64,000 nucleotides of DNA. Source: Chlorops oryzae (taxonomy: Eukaryota; Arthropoda; Insecta; Diptera; Chloropidae). Of the stretch, positions 11,337 to 25,065 are shown piece after piece. The position numbers were made by a program, and so were the translations under genes. The notes below the pieces were generated by a model that saw only the letters and a program-made list of their open reading frames with translations, had not been told where the DNA came from and searched no databases. The stretch is from the NCBI GenBank assembly GCA_020466095.1, contig CM035808.1, positions 23,388,296 to 23,452,295 on the forward strand. Reading direction: 5' to 3'. Numbering within the stretch: the stretch's first letter is position 1; each line of letters begins with the position of its first letter.

Positions 11337-14300
11337 AGACGTATAGGATATTCGCGCTCAACGCCATTTTGTAGATTAAAGACGGATTTTCTATGGATTA
11401 AAGTAGGATTAATTATATTTTTAGCCACCATTCGGAAGTGCGATTCTGTCGATTAAAGCCTCCTTTACAGTAGTACAGGAATCCGTTTTAATCAAATGCG
11501 ATTTCGATTATATTTGTTGCCATATATTTACATGTATTGAATATTTCCATGAATTACTGATAATAAAAACCCGACATTAAGTTTCAACAACTGAACGCAT
11601 AGCACCGGAAAGCATGCTACAACACAGCATTGAAACGGAAGAACGGTTACTCGAAACTTAACGTCCGGTGTTTTTTTTTTTTTGTGTTGGATTTTTGCGA
11701 AACATTGGGGAAGCTCAATGAATTTCAAAAAGTTGATCATTGTTTTGAGCTAAAAGTGTTTCAAATATCTTATTTAAAAATACTTGAATATTTATATGTT
11801 GATCATTTCTGACGAAGAGAGGATGTTCCTTTTTAAAGAACATCTTTGAAGTGCATTAAAATTTTTTCAAAATCCTTTTTTAAGAAGCAATTGTCAGATT
11901 AATGTCCTCTCGATTTAAAGATATTTTATTTCCTTATTCGACAAAATCGAATTTCGAATAAAAAAGAAACGACGACGATATATCTGGGACGGAGCCGATG
12001 GTCCTGGGACGAGTTAGGGATTTTAAAAAAAATTATTTTTTAATGAGGGTCAGTCGATCAGTTTTCCAATTCGAGAATGTAATTACATTCAATTTCAATT
12101 AAGCAAAAATTTTAAACAAACCGAGTACAATGTACTCATAATATTTGTAAAAATCGCTAAGTGGCGAGGAGTAATGTATGCAAATGAAAAATTCGTAAGA
12201 CTTAATTTTGGGTTATACTTAATTATTTGAAATGACTCGTTTCCGGAGACGCGTACGAAATCGAAAAATCATAATTTTCGTTTAACATAAGGTTTCTTGC
12301 TTTAAAATCTTTTTTCTTGAGGATATTGAACTTGACAAAGACGTCAAGGCGGAAAGGTTTTTTACGAATACCAAGGAAGTCCAATTTTGTTTTAAAGGAT
12401 ATTCATTTTTATGGCCGCCTTCAATGGGGCTTTTTTGTTTTATGCATCTGATGCGTCCAGAACCAAATATGTACCATAAAATATACGAATCAAAATGATG
12501 ATCATTACCAAGAGGTGCAATGTCTGTCTGTCTGTATTCAGTTTTCTTATCGAATGTTCTGAGCCAACTTGACGATGGTTACCTTAATTGATATGAGCTT
12601 AATTTTAGCACAATTTGGCCAATTTATAGCCTCTGTAGCAGAACAGGTACAAACGAATGATCTTACTAAAATAGCCTTTCATAAAATGAAAAGAACGAAT
12701 TTTCTGATGTTCAATTTCCATACAATTTCCTCGACAGTTCCGTTTTAAAAAAGGGTCCGAAAATCAACGCGTTTTTTTTTTTTTTAATTTTTATACGGTA
12801 TTGACGACTCAAAAATGATTGGAATCCAATGATTTCTTCCAATCAATAAGAGAAATGCTCTTTGAAACCCACCATTTGCACATAAGTACAACATATGACC
12901 AGAAAATGTCAAAGTTTTTCGATACGGTCGTTGATTGAATTATTTTTTGTATTTGAAATTCAAAAATAATAATTACTTCCCAATTAACATGCTGTGGAAG
13001 AGTTTTAATTAATTTTTATATAAATAATAATGAGGAAAAGAAGGAGAACAAAAGAGTTGACTCCCCCAAAATAAAAATTACGCCTCATTATATGTATGTG
13101 CCTTTTTCGTAATCGAATTCGATGTGCATTTGTTTCACTCCGTGCAATCAAAAAGTAAATAAAAAAAATTAAAATAATATTTTAAAATTAAATAAAAAGC
13201 ACATATTATATTGGACTCGCTCATGGACTCAAACGGCAGATGAAATGGTATACGTACAGCCGATAAGCGGGCTGAAAGCCAAAGCCAAAAACAATGATTG
13301 ATTTTGTCTATTTGCTCCGAAATCAAAAATTCAATATTGTTATTTATAGTTTAACTTGTCGTGACAAGGAATTTCAGGGGAAAAAAGCGAAGCGATTGCG
13401 TTTCGGTTGTCTGCTTTCGTTGACGAAACGAACGAAGGTCCGTAAATTTTAAATACATTAACTTTCACTTTAATACAAAAGATCTTTTTTTTTTTTTTTT
13501 TTTTGCAATCAACAAAATACATTCACAGAAGTTTTGTCTGCTTTTTATTTTCTACGGCGTTTGAAAAAAAAATATGACACGTAGAATATCACATAGATTC
13601 AATACAAACAGTCATGGCTCGTTGCGCTGAATGTCTACCCGATAGAGACAAGTATTGGTTCCTCTGCCTGCTCAGCATTCCAAATATATCTTTAATGAGA
13701 GTTTAACCATTATCGAAATATTTGGTCAAGATTCTGGGCCACCTTCACGTTATCATTAACCTCCCAGACAGCCGGATATCTGATGCAACACTAGAATCAG
13801 ACCCGAGATCGAGACAGACCCACAGGAGAGACTTTAATGATCATACAGGACAGTATGTACACAATCCTGGGGCTCGGAACCACGCTGTACCATGTTCGAG
13901 TAATAACAGGGGATTCACGGAGAGTACTTGGATAATAAAAAAGATCGATTTAATACAGTATTGTACAAAATCTGTTTTTGGGCTCGGAACCTTATCGCTG
14001 TCCAATGTACAAACCCTATATTTATCTAGCTCATATGTTCAATCTGTCGTATATATTGCACCCAAAAAATCCAATATAATATCAGTTTGATCGAATAATT
14101 CGTTGCAGTGTGTTGGAAACAGTTCAGTTTTGGAGCTCATTGTGTGAATTCGTTTTCCTTTCCACGATCGATTGGCCAAAAGAAGATGATCTATTTAAAT
14201 ACCTAAAATACCAATACTACTTTTTCTATATCCAGCCCATAAAATTTAAGGGCATTTTAACTCCTTTTTACTGGCTTATTTAATCCTTTGATTGATCAAC

Positions 14301-17300
14301 CAATCGCAACTGGCCGTGCCATCAAAGCCTGACTGTATTCAGAATGTTCCATTCCGGTTCATTTGCAAACAATACAGATGTGATCCACGGGTGCCGAGCA
14401 CTGCGATCTCACTTTGGATATATGATTCGCACAAAAAACAAAAACAAAAGCCTAGCAACGATTACTGTAAAAACAATGAAAGGAAAAAAACAAATCGGAT
14501 TTTCTCATTTTGCTTGAATTGTCAATTTATGTAGTTTCAGTCAACCACAACTCCCATGCATGATGCATACGAGAACTCCGTAAAATTTCTTTCTATCCCG
14601 TTCGAAAAATCGCGCTCAAGTTTTGTGCAAAGCAAACTCTACACAATCGTTTGTGCTTCTTGAAGAAATATTCTCTAAATAAATTCAATTAAAAGCTAAA
14701 TAAATGGATTAACAAACGGATTTATCCCTTTAAATTCCTACAAGGACATAATGCAGTGCGTTATCGTGTGGATGGAGTCTACTACGACTGACAATAGCTA
14801 TCTTCAACGAGGAAGTACGTAAAGATTCTGAAGCAGGGATCAACACTTTTATTGGGGCCAATGGTTGGGTGCACACCAGTGTAATTTTCGTCGGACCTAG
14901 AGATGCAAAGACACGGCGGATAGTTTCTTTAATATTTGCCCAACCAAATAACCACACCTAAACTTGAGATATTAAAAATGGACATTCATACGTGAGTGAA
15001 AGGTCAACTAGAGTCGTGTTCAAATTTTGAGACGTGTATTTTTAGTCTCGTGTTCATTCATTGTATGATTATCCAAATTTCAGGGTCTTTCTGAAAACAA
15101 AATCTTTGGATTTTCATTTTTCAAACAGTGAACAAAAATTATTGTCTTATTTCAATTTTTCCATCAGAGAGTAATGCCTGTTTTTTGATAGAGCATCGAT
15201 TCCTGCAAATATACAACAGATACGTACATATGAAACGAGTTACAATCAAAAGCTTAGTTTATTGGAATTGATTCCATATATTTGCATGTGTTGAATATTT
15301 GCTGTGAGCTGTGAGGGCTAATCGGTGCTTCTAAAGCACAATTGTTTTAAATTGTTTTACCTGGATTTTTCCATATTCTTCTTAAGTTGTTCTGTGAGCT
15401 TTACAGTACGGTTAATCTTCACAATTATAATACTTGAAATAAATAACGATAAATACACTGAGTGTTTTTTCATTGGTACTTAATGTACATATTTATACAG
15501 CAATAATTCAATGTTTAATAACAGTGTGAGAAGTACAAATTAATTTCCACGTGCGCCATAGCATGCATGAACAAAAAGTTTCATGCTAAAGTTGGTTAAG
15601 TTCGACTTTAACAGTAAACAGTTGACCTAACAGCAGATGACGGTCTCTAGTTCGATTTCCATACCAATTCGCTTTCCGTAATTCGCCTGTTCGTGGTATC
15701 AATCGCATAAATGATTTTCCTTATGGATCTATGAGAGTGAATAGTGAGTATTCCGGCCCTGAGGGTTTTTATAAGAAAATTTCGGGAAAATTTCCCTTTC
15801 TAAACCACGCTTATGTATTCAAAATATTTCTCAATAAATCATTGAAAGAATTTATTTAAAAAAAAGTTTTCCATTCGATGGAGTACTTAGCCATTATGTT
15901 TAATATTGTGACGAGAATTCAAAATTTTTTAAACCCATTCTGTAATCTATTTTTTAACCCATTTAAAGCGAATACATAAGCCCAAAATAAATCAAAATCG
16001 TATAAAAATTCAAAAAAGAAAATCGGTTTACCCGGGAATATTTTTCTACACCTTTTTTTAAAAGCTGTTGTTTGGGAACTATTGAGAAAAGTGTATGGAA
16101 ATTGAACAAAATTCAAAAATTCATTATTTTTATTGTATGAAACTTTGTTTTGTGATGATCATTCCGGGTGTTCCCAATCGATTACAGCGGCTATAAATAA
16201 GTTTATAAAATCGACTTTTTGAAAACGTCGTAAAAACTTCAAATTTTTTATTAAAAACTTTTGTATTTTAGTTTATTACCTCAAAGCCGAATTCATTCAA
16301 TTAATTCATCCAGAGAAATCCATAAATAAAAATACATCGTCACAAGATCCATATGAAACTGAAGCTTTCGGAAAAAGACGCTGGTCATTCTTAACTAACT
16401 GCGCAAAATAAAGCAAAAAAAAAATTTAAGTAGAAATTTCTTGGAGTCAATATACATACTACCTACGCACGGATTGTATTTCTCTACCTCAGCTCGAGCA
16501 CATTATTATTTTTTTTTTATTACATAAATTCAACGGATGTCAATACGAATTGGTTTAGAAGTCACTAAAAATATAAGAAAAAAAAACCAGGATTTCTCCC
16601 AAATCTTTTAGAAAATGGTTTTAGAAAAAGTTTGAATACTTTTCTCAGAGACTAAATAAAGATGTCCGAATTTTTTTGAGCCGGCTTTGAAAACAGGAAA
16701 AGGCTTAGTCTTGTCCTGCCTGTTTGTTCGTGTCTTCAGGCAAGATGTTCTTTGTTTTGGCCCTTATAATTACAATGATATAACATAATTTGGCATTTGA
16801 GAAAGCCTCTAAGAAGCCTTTGAAGAAAACAAATATTTAGGCATCAACCCATTTTCGATCGATGAATTTTTCGACCAGTTTATTTTAAAAAATGTATCTC
16901 CCGTTCTGTCCAAGGTATCATATTTTGCGAGATGTCAAAGTAAAGCTTGATTTATTGGCTTATAAAATAAATTCAAACATTTTCACGTTGGATCGTTCAC
17001 ACCAAGTGCATACCTTATTTTATATGAACAATTAATTCGGACCGATTTTCACAAGATACCTACCTGACAATTAATATTAAAAAAATAAAAATAATAAAAT
17101 AAATGGTTTAAGCAACATCAAAAACAAATTAAGAGCAGATATATGTATATATCAATATTTTTTAGTAAAAGATTTTACTTGTGTCGTGTGCATAAATATA
17201 AGATGGATCTCTGACTTGAGTCAATCGAGATAAAGCTTAAATACCTAATTTGAAACTAATAGGTCAATTGTTCTGCTTGAATATCACATTAAGCAGTTGC

Positions 17301-18149
17301 TCAAAAACTCGTGAAAAAGGCCTGATCTCATCTTTACGCAAACGAGCCTTTGTCTCAATTACTCCCTTAACTTTTACTTTAAACTTATGGGTTCGGCCCC
17401 CTGGCACTGCAACCAGAATAGATCCATTTGTTCCAATTATTTATTTTTTTCTAGTATGTGATCTGTCACCTAAGAAGCGCCGTTTGAAGACTCTGAGTCT
17501 CAGCCTTCATGGGGCAACACATTACACATTATATAGAATACGGTCCCTTCATGCTGAAGACATGGTCCGCGCTCAGAGTCACCTACCAGACCAATATTGA
17601 GGAGCTGGTGTTTTGGGAGACAGTGTTTTTAAAGAAAGGAAACTAATCTACGTATGTTTGCTCATTCTTACATTAACATTTCTAAGGTCCTGCCTTTATA
17701 TGGGCTCGCATTTAGATAAGCCTGTCTCAAGTTTGTCAGATTTCGCCAATATTCTTTGATGGACCGCAGCTCTCAGTTTTTGAGAGTGCCTTCGATTACA
17801 GCGACAATCCGACTAATTATTTCAATTGTTCATACATACCTAATGTCGGTCGGACTTACACAAAAACAAAGCTAGTGAAAGGTTAACAGACCTCGCGGAT
17901 TTGTGCTTGGATGAAAGATTATTCTTCGATTGTTTGATTGTTTCGATAATAGAGAAATCTTTTTCAAATGTTTTCACAATCGAGGCTCTATTGTCCTGAA
18001 ATTTCATATAAAAAAAATTAATCAAATTAAAATCATAAAATTATTTGATAGTGTTAAGAAAGAACTTCTGATTTAAACTACAATTTGTTATACTGCAACC
18101 ACGCGTCTCAAAATTTTCCTAGCGTAAAAAAAATGATTTGGCTTAGAAG
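11337..18149. other. Long gene-free AT-rich stretch
   Basis: No open frame has recognisable homology and no transposon ends are evident. It holds homopolymer A/T runs (for example 12,772 and 13,485) and a GTCTGTCTGTCTGT run near 12,520. It could be intergenic DNA or an intron of the SV2-like gene if the distant promoter is real. Confidence 0.45.
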
Positions 18150-18543
18150 CAGGGCCGGATTAATATCAACTGCTGCCCTGGGGCACATAGAGAGATGCTT
18201 TCCATTTCCCAAGGCCTCATAAAAATCTCCGCAATTGTTCTTATATATATATATTTATAATCAGGATTGAAAAATTGAGCACATTATGTGGTGGAAAGAA
18301 ATCATTAGAAAATGTTTTTAAAAAAACTTGATTTTTCGTGTAAAAAACTATAACAAAAAGTCTTAACGATTGCAATTGTGCATGAAGCTGTATAAAATTG
18401 ATAAAACCAAAATACTTTTCATTATTATCGTGGAGAACGAGCTACTCATCATGGCTACAAAATAATTTCAAAATTTGTCCGGCTCCGAGAACCTGCCGCC
18501 CTGGGCCTGCATCCCGAGTGCCCTTAGCCTTAAACCAGGGCAA
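18150..18543. mobile_element. Degenerate hAT-like element, possible
   Basis: The left end reads CAGGGCCGGATTAATATC and is followed by CTGCCCTGGGGCAC. The right part has CTGCCGCCCTGGGCCTGC and CCCTTAGCCTTAAACCAGGG, an eroded mirror of the left end. No target duplication survives. Boundaries are approximate. Confidence 0.4.
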
Positions 18544-19010
18544 TTCTTGGATGAATTCCATGTGAGACGAATTTTTATTAGAGTAACAACTTTTTTACAT
18601 ATAGTGTTGTATGTATATCGCTTTGGAAAATGGCAAAACAAATTGCTAATTGAAAAGCTCGTCTAAATATAAACAATTGGAAATAAATAAATTATTTTGG
18701 GACGTTGTCCTACATCAAAAAAAAAAAGGTCAAAAGGTTTTGTCGCGGTAATGTATAGCAGCTTCTTGCTTGATTCTTCGCGCACACTTCGTTATTTTTG
18801 AGGGGAGTCAACGGCTTGCGTTGTCGCTCCATTCGTTCTATGAAATTTCTTGTTATTTCGACGGCAGCGAATGCACGGAGAAAACTTCAATGGAGATTTT
18901 CGATCGCAATATATCAGCTTGACCGCGCGCTCTGATCTACACTGTTATATACTTAGAACTGAGCTACAGTAAATGGGGCAATGCACAATGAATTGCAGTT
19001 AAGTAGGAGC

Positions 19011-19165
19011 CACTGTGCCGTAGTTGGTTGAGATGGCGCCTTTCGAAGCGAAAGGCTCTGGGTTCAACTTCCAGCTATGGTCGTGGATGTTGTTTAGTTT
19101 TCATGTTCCTTCTTTGGTTTAACATTTTTCGTGGTATCACCCTTAATGGTGGCAGCCACACTAGC
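19011..19165 (+). repeat. tRNA-derived SINE
   Basis: A tRNA-like head begins GTGCCGTAGTTGGTTGAGAT (box A region) and carries CTGGGTTCAACTTCC (box B-like). The tail ends TTAATGGTGGCAGCCACAC. The same head and tail, with the middle lost, occur at 23,201-23,308, so this is a dispersed Pol III-derived family. It has no canonical acceptor stem, so it is not a functional tRNA gene. Confidence 0.65.
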
Positions 19166-19253
19166 CTAACCAAACCTAAGTGGGAGCCAAACGGAACTCT
19201 TCACTAAAGAAAAACCATTTTGTTTTTCTGTTCATTCCACTTCAGTAAGGCTG

Positions 19254-19459
19254 CTCAAGACGAGTTTGCTCCACTTCCTTGGAGAAATTCTCTGAGAATT
19301 TTAACAGAATTTTCGAATGAAATGGGCTCCACTTCTAAGCCTCTGATGGATCTGTTGAACCGTTTGTGGGCAGCTTAGGAGTGGAGCCCATTTAATTCGA
19401 AAATTTTGTTAAAACTCTCAGAGAAATTCTCCAAGGAAGTGGAGGAAACTCGTCTTGAT
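19254..19459. repeat. 206-bp inverted repeat (fold-back)
   Basis: The left arm runs from TCAAGACGAGTTTGCTCCAC through TCTCTGAGAATTTTAACA to ATGGGCTCCACTTCTAAG. The right arm mirrors it, ending AACTCGTCTTGA. The arms are about 80 nt, separated by about 40 nt. It is probably a MITE; transcribed, it would form a long hairpin. Confidence 0.8.
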
Positions 19460-22317
19460 TAAGCGCTAGCAAAGAAATTCATAATTATTTTCTTAGGAAA
19501 TTCATTAAAACAATGTTGGTTGTTGACGTAGAGGTTTGATGATCTTGTTTGTCTGTTCCTTGCTATATTGAGTCATTTAACGCGAGATAGCAAAGAGAAT
19601 TTCATCGGTCAGAGATACCGTTGAGCTCCATTCGTGAATTCGTGTGATCGGATCGTGCGAATTAGGCGTTCAATACAAATACTTAACAATACGCTCGCGG
19701 CTGGTTTCGCGAATACGACTCGTCGTGCATGATCCGTTTAAGAGCTGAACCAGCAGCAATGTCGATCCCGTCTTATTTAAGCACGCCAGTCAATCACTCG
19801 CAGATGCTTTTTGACATTCAAGAGCGTCAACAGTACGTTTTCTTTCGCACCAAAATTTTGAAAAAATAAAATTAAAAAAAACTCAATAATCGTGATTGTC
19901 ACGTTCACACGTCAATATTAAGTGATCGTTTTTGTTTTTTTCCTTCTAAGTACCATTGCGAAGACTTGCAGATTCTTGTGAATTCACGGTATTCATATTC
20001 AAATAAAAACCGTAATCGATTTTATGAAGAAACTCGACGCGTTCATCTGTGCTGCTGATTACGCTCTTAACCATTGGAGTTTCTAAGAACTTTGTGTGCA
20101 TTTACGTTTCGCGGACGTGAACGAAACTTCATGTTTTCATTAATATACAAAATCCTTCGTCAACAGTACAATTTCTTAACGATACTTAGTAGGACTAAAA
20201 AGTATAAAAATTCCTGATTCTACGCCAATTTTAAAAGTAAGATTCTTTGCAAAAAAAGAAAAAAGATAACCAAATCGAGAACGCGAAACAGAAGTTCTGA
20301 AAAAACAAAACAAAACAAAACAAATCTTGGTCTGAGGAAGTGTGTTTGAGGAGATTAATTTTCCACGGTACGTACAATTAAATGTAAGAACTACTTATCT
20401 AAGCGGAGAAATTCGATTTCTCCTCCCAATGGTCTTCAACCAAAAAATTTTGGAAATTAATCCAACGGCGAAGATGTCGTTTAATCCATTCTTTGCCATT
20501 GGTTTAACATAATCCCAATAGAAATTTTCAATCTAGGACTGAATTTTTCGTTTCTATTTGAAGTTATTTTGGCAGTTAAAGGGTTAAAACGTATAAACAA
20601 ATCAAAAAATTCTTTACTCAAAAGTGCTTCAACCCTCGAATTCCTGGTTCCGTATCAAGACGGAGTTTATTCGAATAAAAAAATTAAATTAAATAAATAA
20701 TAAATATATAGACGACGAAACGAAAATAAAATTGTTTTTATTTTCTTATGGGGGCCTAAAGCCAGACCATCGATTTTTCATATAAAATAAAAAAAATTCT
20801 TTCACATTCGTTTTTCTCTACCCAAAATTAGTAAAATCGAATTATTTTTTGAAAAAAACATTGTGCAATTAGAGGGTTAAGCCTTTCACCGTAGATGGGA
20901 TAATATTTGGAAACGAAATTTTGAAACAAAACATTTTAATGTATAGAAACAACTGAGAATAATTCGGTAGCGAAAGGGTTAAGATGGCGAATCTGTGTGT
21001 CCAAGCTTTTTGGAAAATGACGAACATAGCAAGGTTTATAGCATAGTGGGAATTGCCGCACGCAGGAGATTATTTCGAGGATTTAAGTCGCTTTCAAAAC
21101 GTAAAGGACCCCGAAGGACCGCGAAAAGTTATTCAGATATAAATTTTTTTTTTTTCCTAAAACCCCCTCCGTAATGATTTTCTGCGTGCGCACATGATAG
21201 TGGGTCAAAAAGCTGTGGCCATAACATTTTCCGAAATTTTTTGGAATCTAATGTCCTCGAAATTAAAGCAAAGAATACTTTCCCTTTTATCCAAGAATTT
21301 TGTAAAAAAAAAAGGAGGGGAAAAAAACTGGGCACCATACTTATTAAGGATATTGTTATATGAAATTATTTCATCCCATTAACGATTTGAATGAGTATTC
21401 CAATTGAAGATAACAATCGGATGTTTGTGTTTTTTCATTAAAAATTACTCTTTTATTAATCTTAATTATTTCTCCTCATAGGACGGCAGAAAAAACAAAC
21501 AACAATTAAAAGTTTTCAATTGCCAAAAATGTCGGTTAAACATATTTCTTCTCATTGAAAAGTGGCAATTTTTTTAATGTTTTTTGTTTTCATAGAAACC
21601 CATTAAGTTCAATAAAATTCCAATCAACTGTCTGCTCGTCTCATTTCAATTGTATGTAGGATGTGCACTTATATCTTTACTTCGGAAAATAAAATAAATT
21701 TGCCACATTGAAGTACAATTGAAGGAAAAAGCCGCTTGAGAAAAAAAAGAGAAATAAAACGATTCGATTCAAATATTTTTAATATTTTTAAATGCGTAAA
21801 CACTCGAACCACAAACAAACGTTGACGTCACAGGTGTTTGCTCTCTTCCCCTTAGGGCGAAACCACATGCAAAAACAACCTGTTCACCATATTAACGGCT
21901 TCGCTCTTTTCCTGCACTTTTCTGTGTCTCGATTTTGAATAATTTTCTTTAATTTCAAATCGTTCGACCTCCTGAGAATTTTTATACCAACCGTTGGTCC
22001 ATCCAATAGAATTCTGTGTCCCTACTCCGATTTTTATAAAGATTTTCAAAAAACCATTTTTCTTTTCATCAATATTGCAAACCAATAAAAATTTTAAAAC
22101 CTAAAAAATTATCGATTCAAATCTCAGAATGTGAGCAATAATTTCTGAGAGGAATCTGAATTTTTTCCATACAAAAATCTATTAAAATTTTCCACCCTTT
22201 TTTTTTGGGGTAAATTTTTCAAAAGAAAAAAAGAAAGAATAAAAAATTTTTTGGGGGGAGCGGGTTCCCCTGACCTATACTAAAGGAACCTTTGAATATT
22301 AGAAAACATAAAAGTTA
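19460..22317. other. Gene-free AT-rich stretch
   Basis: No supported gene. An (AAAAC)n run lies near 20,300. A TATTTAAG motif at 19,774 in a somewhat GC-richer stretch could be promoter-like but lacks a well-spaced initiator. Confidence 0.4.
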
Positions 22318-22840
22318 CCGAGCGGCTAACATCATCGATGAAGTCACGGTGACTTTGGATCCGGTATGCATGACAATTCATATGACATTTTGTATGACAT
22401 TTTTACAGGAGTTGGACAGTGAATTCATCGGTGACATTGTCATGCTAGGGGGTGCCATGGCGAAAGAAGCATTTGAGAGCAGCACATTGCTCTTTTCTCT
22501 CTAAATGTCAATTTATGGAAACCAGTTTGATAATTCTCTTTCAATATTTCGAATATTTTTTAAAATCTATTTTTAACTATTTTTGTTCGCCTCAGCCAGG
22601 GATCGAACCCGCGATCTTCGGATTCTGAGTCGAGCACTCATCATCTACGCCACTTCATGCTAACGTTTAACTGATGCTAAAACCTTATTTAAATTTCAAT
22701 AGCCAATGAGAGTCAAGCACATGAACAGCATCCCTCCACGGGTGCATTTCCTCCAAGATGTCATACATGACAATGTCACCTATATGTCATCGATGAAATC
22801 ACTGGTGATATGGTCATGCAGGAAATAATTTTCCGCTGGG
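22318..22840. mobile_element. TA-flanked TIR element with a SINE inside
   Basis: The left end is CCGAGCGG and the right end CCGCTGGG, each next to TA. Subterminal CATCGATGAAGTCACGGTGA on the left recurs as CATCGATGAAATCACTGGTGA near the right end. ATGACAATGTCACC near the right end pairs with GGTGACATTGTCAT at 22,430. A tRNA-like segment at about 22,587-22,670 is inserted within it. Confidence 0.5.
22587..22670 (-). repeat. tRNA-derived SINE fragment
   Basis: On the minus strand the segment reads GTGGCGTAGATGATGAGTGC (box A region), then CGACTCAGAATCCGAAG, then GCGGGTTCGATCCC, which contains a good box B. The arms do not pair as a functional tRNA, so I call it a SINE head. It differs from the 19.0-kb SINE. 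Confidence 0.6.
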
Positions 22841-23200
22841 TAATCAGTCCCATAAAAAAAATTTTACCTGTGGACTTAACTGTGCTTAATGGATGTCTTC
22901 GGAGACGCTAAATCCGAATTTGAGGTCTATATAGCACCATCGGGTGTGGGTTCAGCCATAAACTCAAACCAAAAATCCTCGATAGGGTTTATGGGATGGT
23001 TTTTTTTGAGCTTATAGCTAAATCTGGAGCCAATGGAGCAACTTTCGAAACTCTGTACAACGTACCTACTCCGCCAGAGCGATTTTTTCCCCGGTCTCTT
23101 GAAATTCGTTATAGAGATTTTCGACTGTATATGGACATCAAATTGGACATATAGCAAGCATAGTGAGAATGCCAGGTCAGAAAATGTTTTTTTTTTGACG

Positions 23201-23308
23201 GCCTCTGTGCCGTAGTTAGCTGAGATGCCAATTTACGAAGTGAGTGGTATGTATCACAAAAGGCCCATGAGGCCCTAGTGTTTAAACCTTCATGGTGGCA
23301 GCCACATT
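23201..23308 (+). repeat. Truncated copy of the 19.0-kb SINE
   Basis: The head CTGTGCCGTAGTTAGCTGAG and the tail TTCATGGTGGCAGCCACA match the SINE at 19,011-19,165. The box B region and middle are missing. Confidence 0.55.
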
Positions 23309-25065
23309 ATTTATTAAAATGAATTCATCAAGCAGGGGCTATCCAGGGCTATCGGCTTGCATACAGTTAAATTTATTGATCACTTAAAGTATCGCTGGAA
23401 ATAATTATTTAAAGCATAATGCAAGAAAACATGTATGACTCTTAAAGTATATATGTATGTATTCATATGGAGATAACTTTTGATGATCCTCAAGAATTTA
23501 AGAGGAACGAAAGTATTCAAAGAAGAAAACACGGAAATTTTTCGCACATCAACGAAGAAATTCGCTCCGAGCCACCGACAATATTGTAGGCAAATTTTTA
23601 ATTTCTCTAAAAGTAAATGCAATAAATAAAAACTGCGATAAAAAATAAATAAATAAATAAATACACGCGCTTTTTTTTTTTTTTTTTGTTATATTTGTAT
23701 AAAACCTTGAGGTATGAGTCAACAGCCGCAGTAATGTATTGAATTTGTAAACAAAATGTTCTTTCGGTTTTCGCTCGATGTACCAAACGTGAACTTCATT
23801 TCAGCAAAGTGAAAAAAGAAAAAATAAATTAAAAAAAATTAATAAAAAAAATATATAAATAAAAAAAAAATGAAAAAAGAAAGAAAAATTAATAAAAATA
23901 AACAAACAAAAAAAAATGAAAGAAAAAGAAATTCTCATGATCATGAATTTTCAAAACATGTAAAGAGCGTGAAAGTTGTTTTAAACGTTCGCACAGATAG
24001 GTAACTAAAAGTACGCGCTTATATGTATGTTTCGAAATACATACATATCTACAATTATAAGTATGTTTTTTTTTTTTTTGCTTTATTGTTCGAGATCGTG
24101 TCAAACTGTAAATTAATACTTAATACGAATGTGGCAAAATCTTTTTATTTATTTTCTTATTTATTTACTTACTTTTTAACACTTATTCATCGTAGTATTT
24201 TTAAAATTGAATTTTTTTTTTGCTTTTGGAAACTAGTATTCATTTGTTTCTTTAATTTTAATAACAACAACAATAGGAGTTGAAAATTTGTAGACTGCAC
24301 CCGTCTGATTTCGAATCAGCGCGCGTTTATTTGGTTGGCAAAAAAAAAAAAAATGTCAGTAGTTAAAATTTCAAAAAGTTGCAGTTGTCAGCTTGAACAA
24401 ACAAAAGTTTCGATGTCTCAGCGGTTTATTCGGTCTGTTTGGCACCCACAATATACGCAAAGCATCGCAAGGTCTGTCACTGGACTTCAACAAGACAACA
24501 CGATCATACATGCATGCATACAATGCATAGCTTTCTCGTTCGCAGCACGATTTTTGTTTCTAGGCATTGGATTGTTTTTTTTTTTGTTTTGTTTTGTTTT
24601 GTTTTGTTGAAGGAGAACAGGAACCGATGCTTGTTTCGATTCGATCTTTAAGTTGTATCATTACAAATCATGGAATGGAAATCGATTTGAATTACTTAAT
24701 GTCTACAACATCAATAACCCCTTTAAGTCTTTTATAAATAGCAATATATGTATGTACATAATAGACTGGGAATGTCAATCATGTTGAAGGCGGTGTTAAA
24801 TCTCTCGATGTTCCGCTGAAAGAGATCGGCTCTAATGCATAAATCTTAGCATTTCGTGCAATATTCGGCGGTGCCCGTTCGTATGACGGTCGCACTTCAG
24901 TCGCAATTTCTTACATCAAAGACAGGTTAATCCTTAACCCTTTGGCGACGCGATTTTATTTTATAAATAGTTACATCCTCAGGTAAAATTTTACCTTATT
25001 CTGAAATTTTATTTAAAAAAAACATATTTATGTAGAAATTCTGAAATCTGACGTATAAAATACTA
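23309..25065. other. Gene-free, A/T-run-rich stretch
   Basis: Many poly-A and poly-T runs (23,640-23,930; 24,066; 24,343) and a (TTTTG)n run near 24,580. No supported gene. Confidence 0.45.

Noticed and set aside
17250..17600. 116-codon frame with a segment faintly like a mitochondrial protein, possible NUMT
   Set aside because: The resemblance is limited to a few residues around SLHGATHY, and no run of nucleotide identity to mitochondrial genes could be confirmed by eye.
19774..19810. TATTTAAG as another promoter for the SV2-like gene
   Set aside because: Initiator-like motifs nearby are only 18-22 bp away, and AT-rich DNA gives many such TATA matches by chance.
22587..22670. Minus-strand tRNA gene
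   Set aside because: Box B is good, but the acceptor and T stems do not pair, and it sits inside a transposon. A SINE head explains it better.
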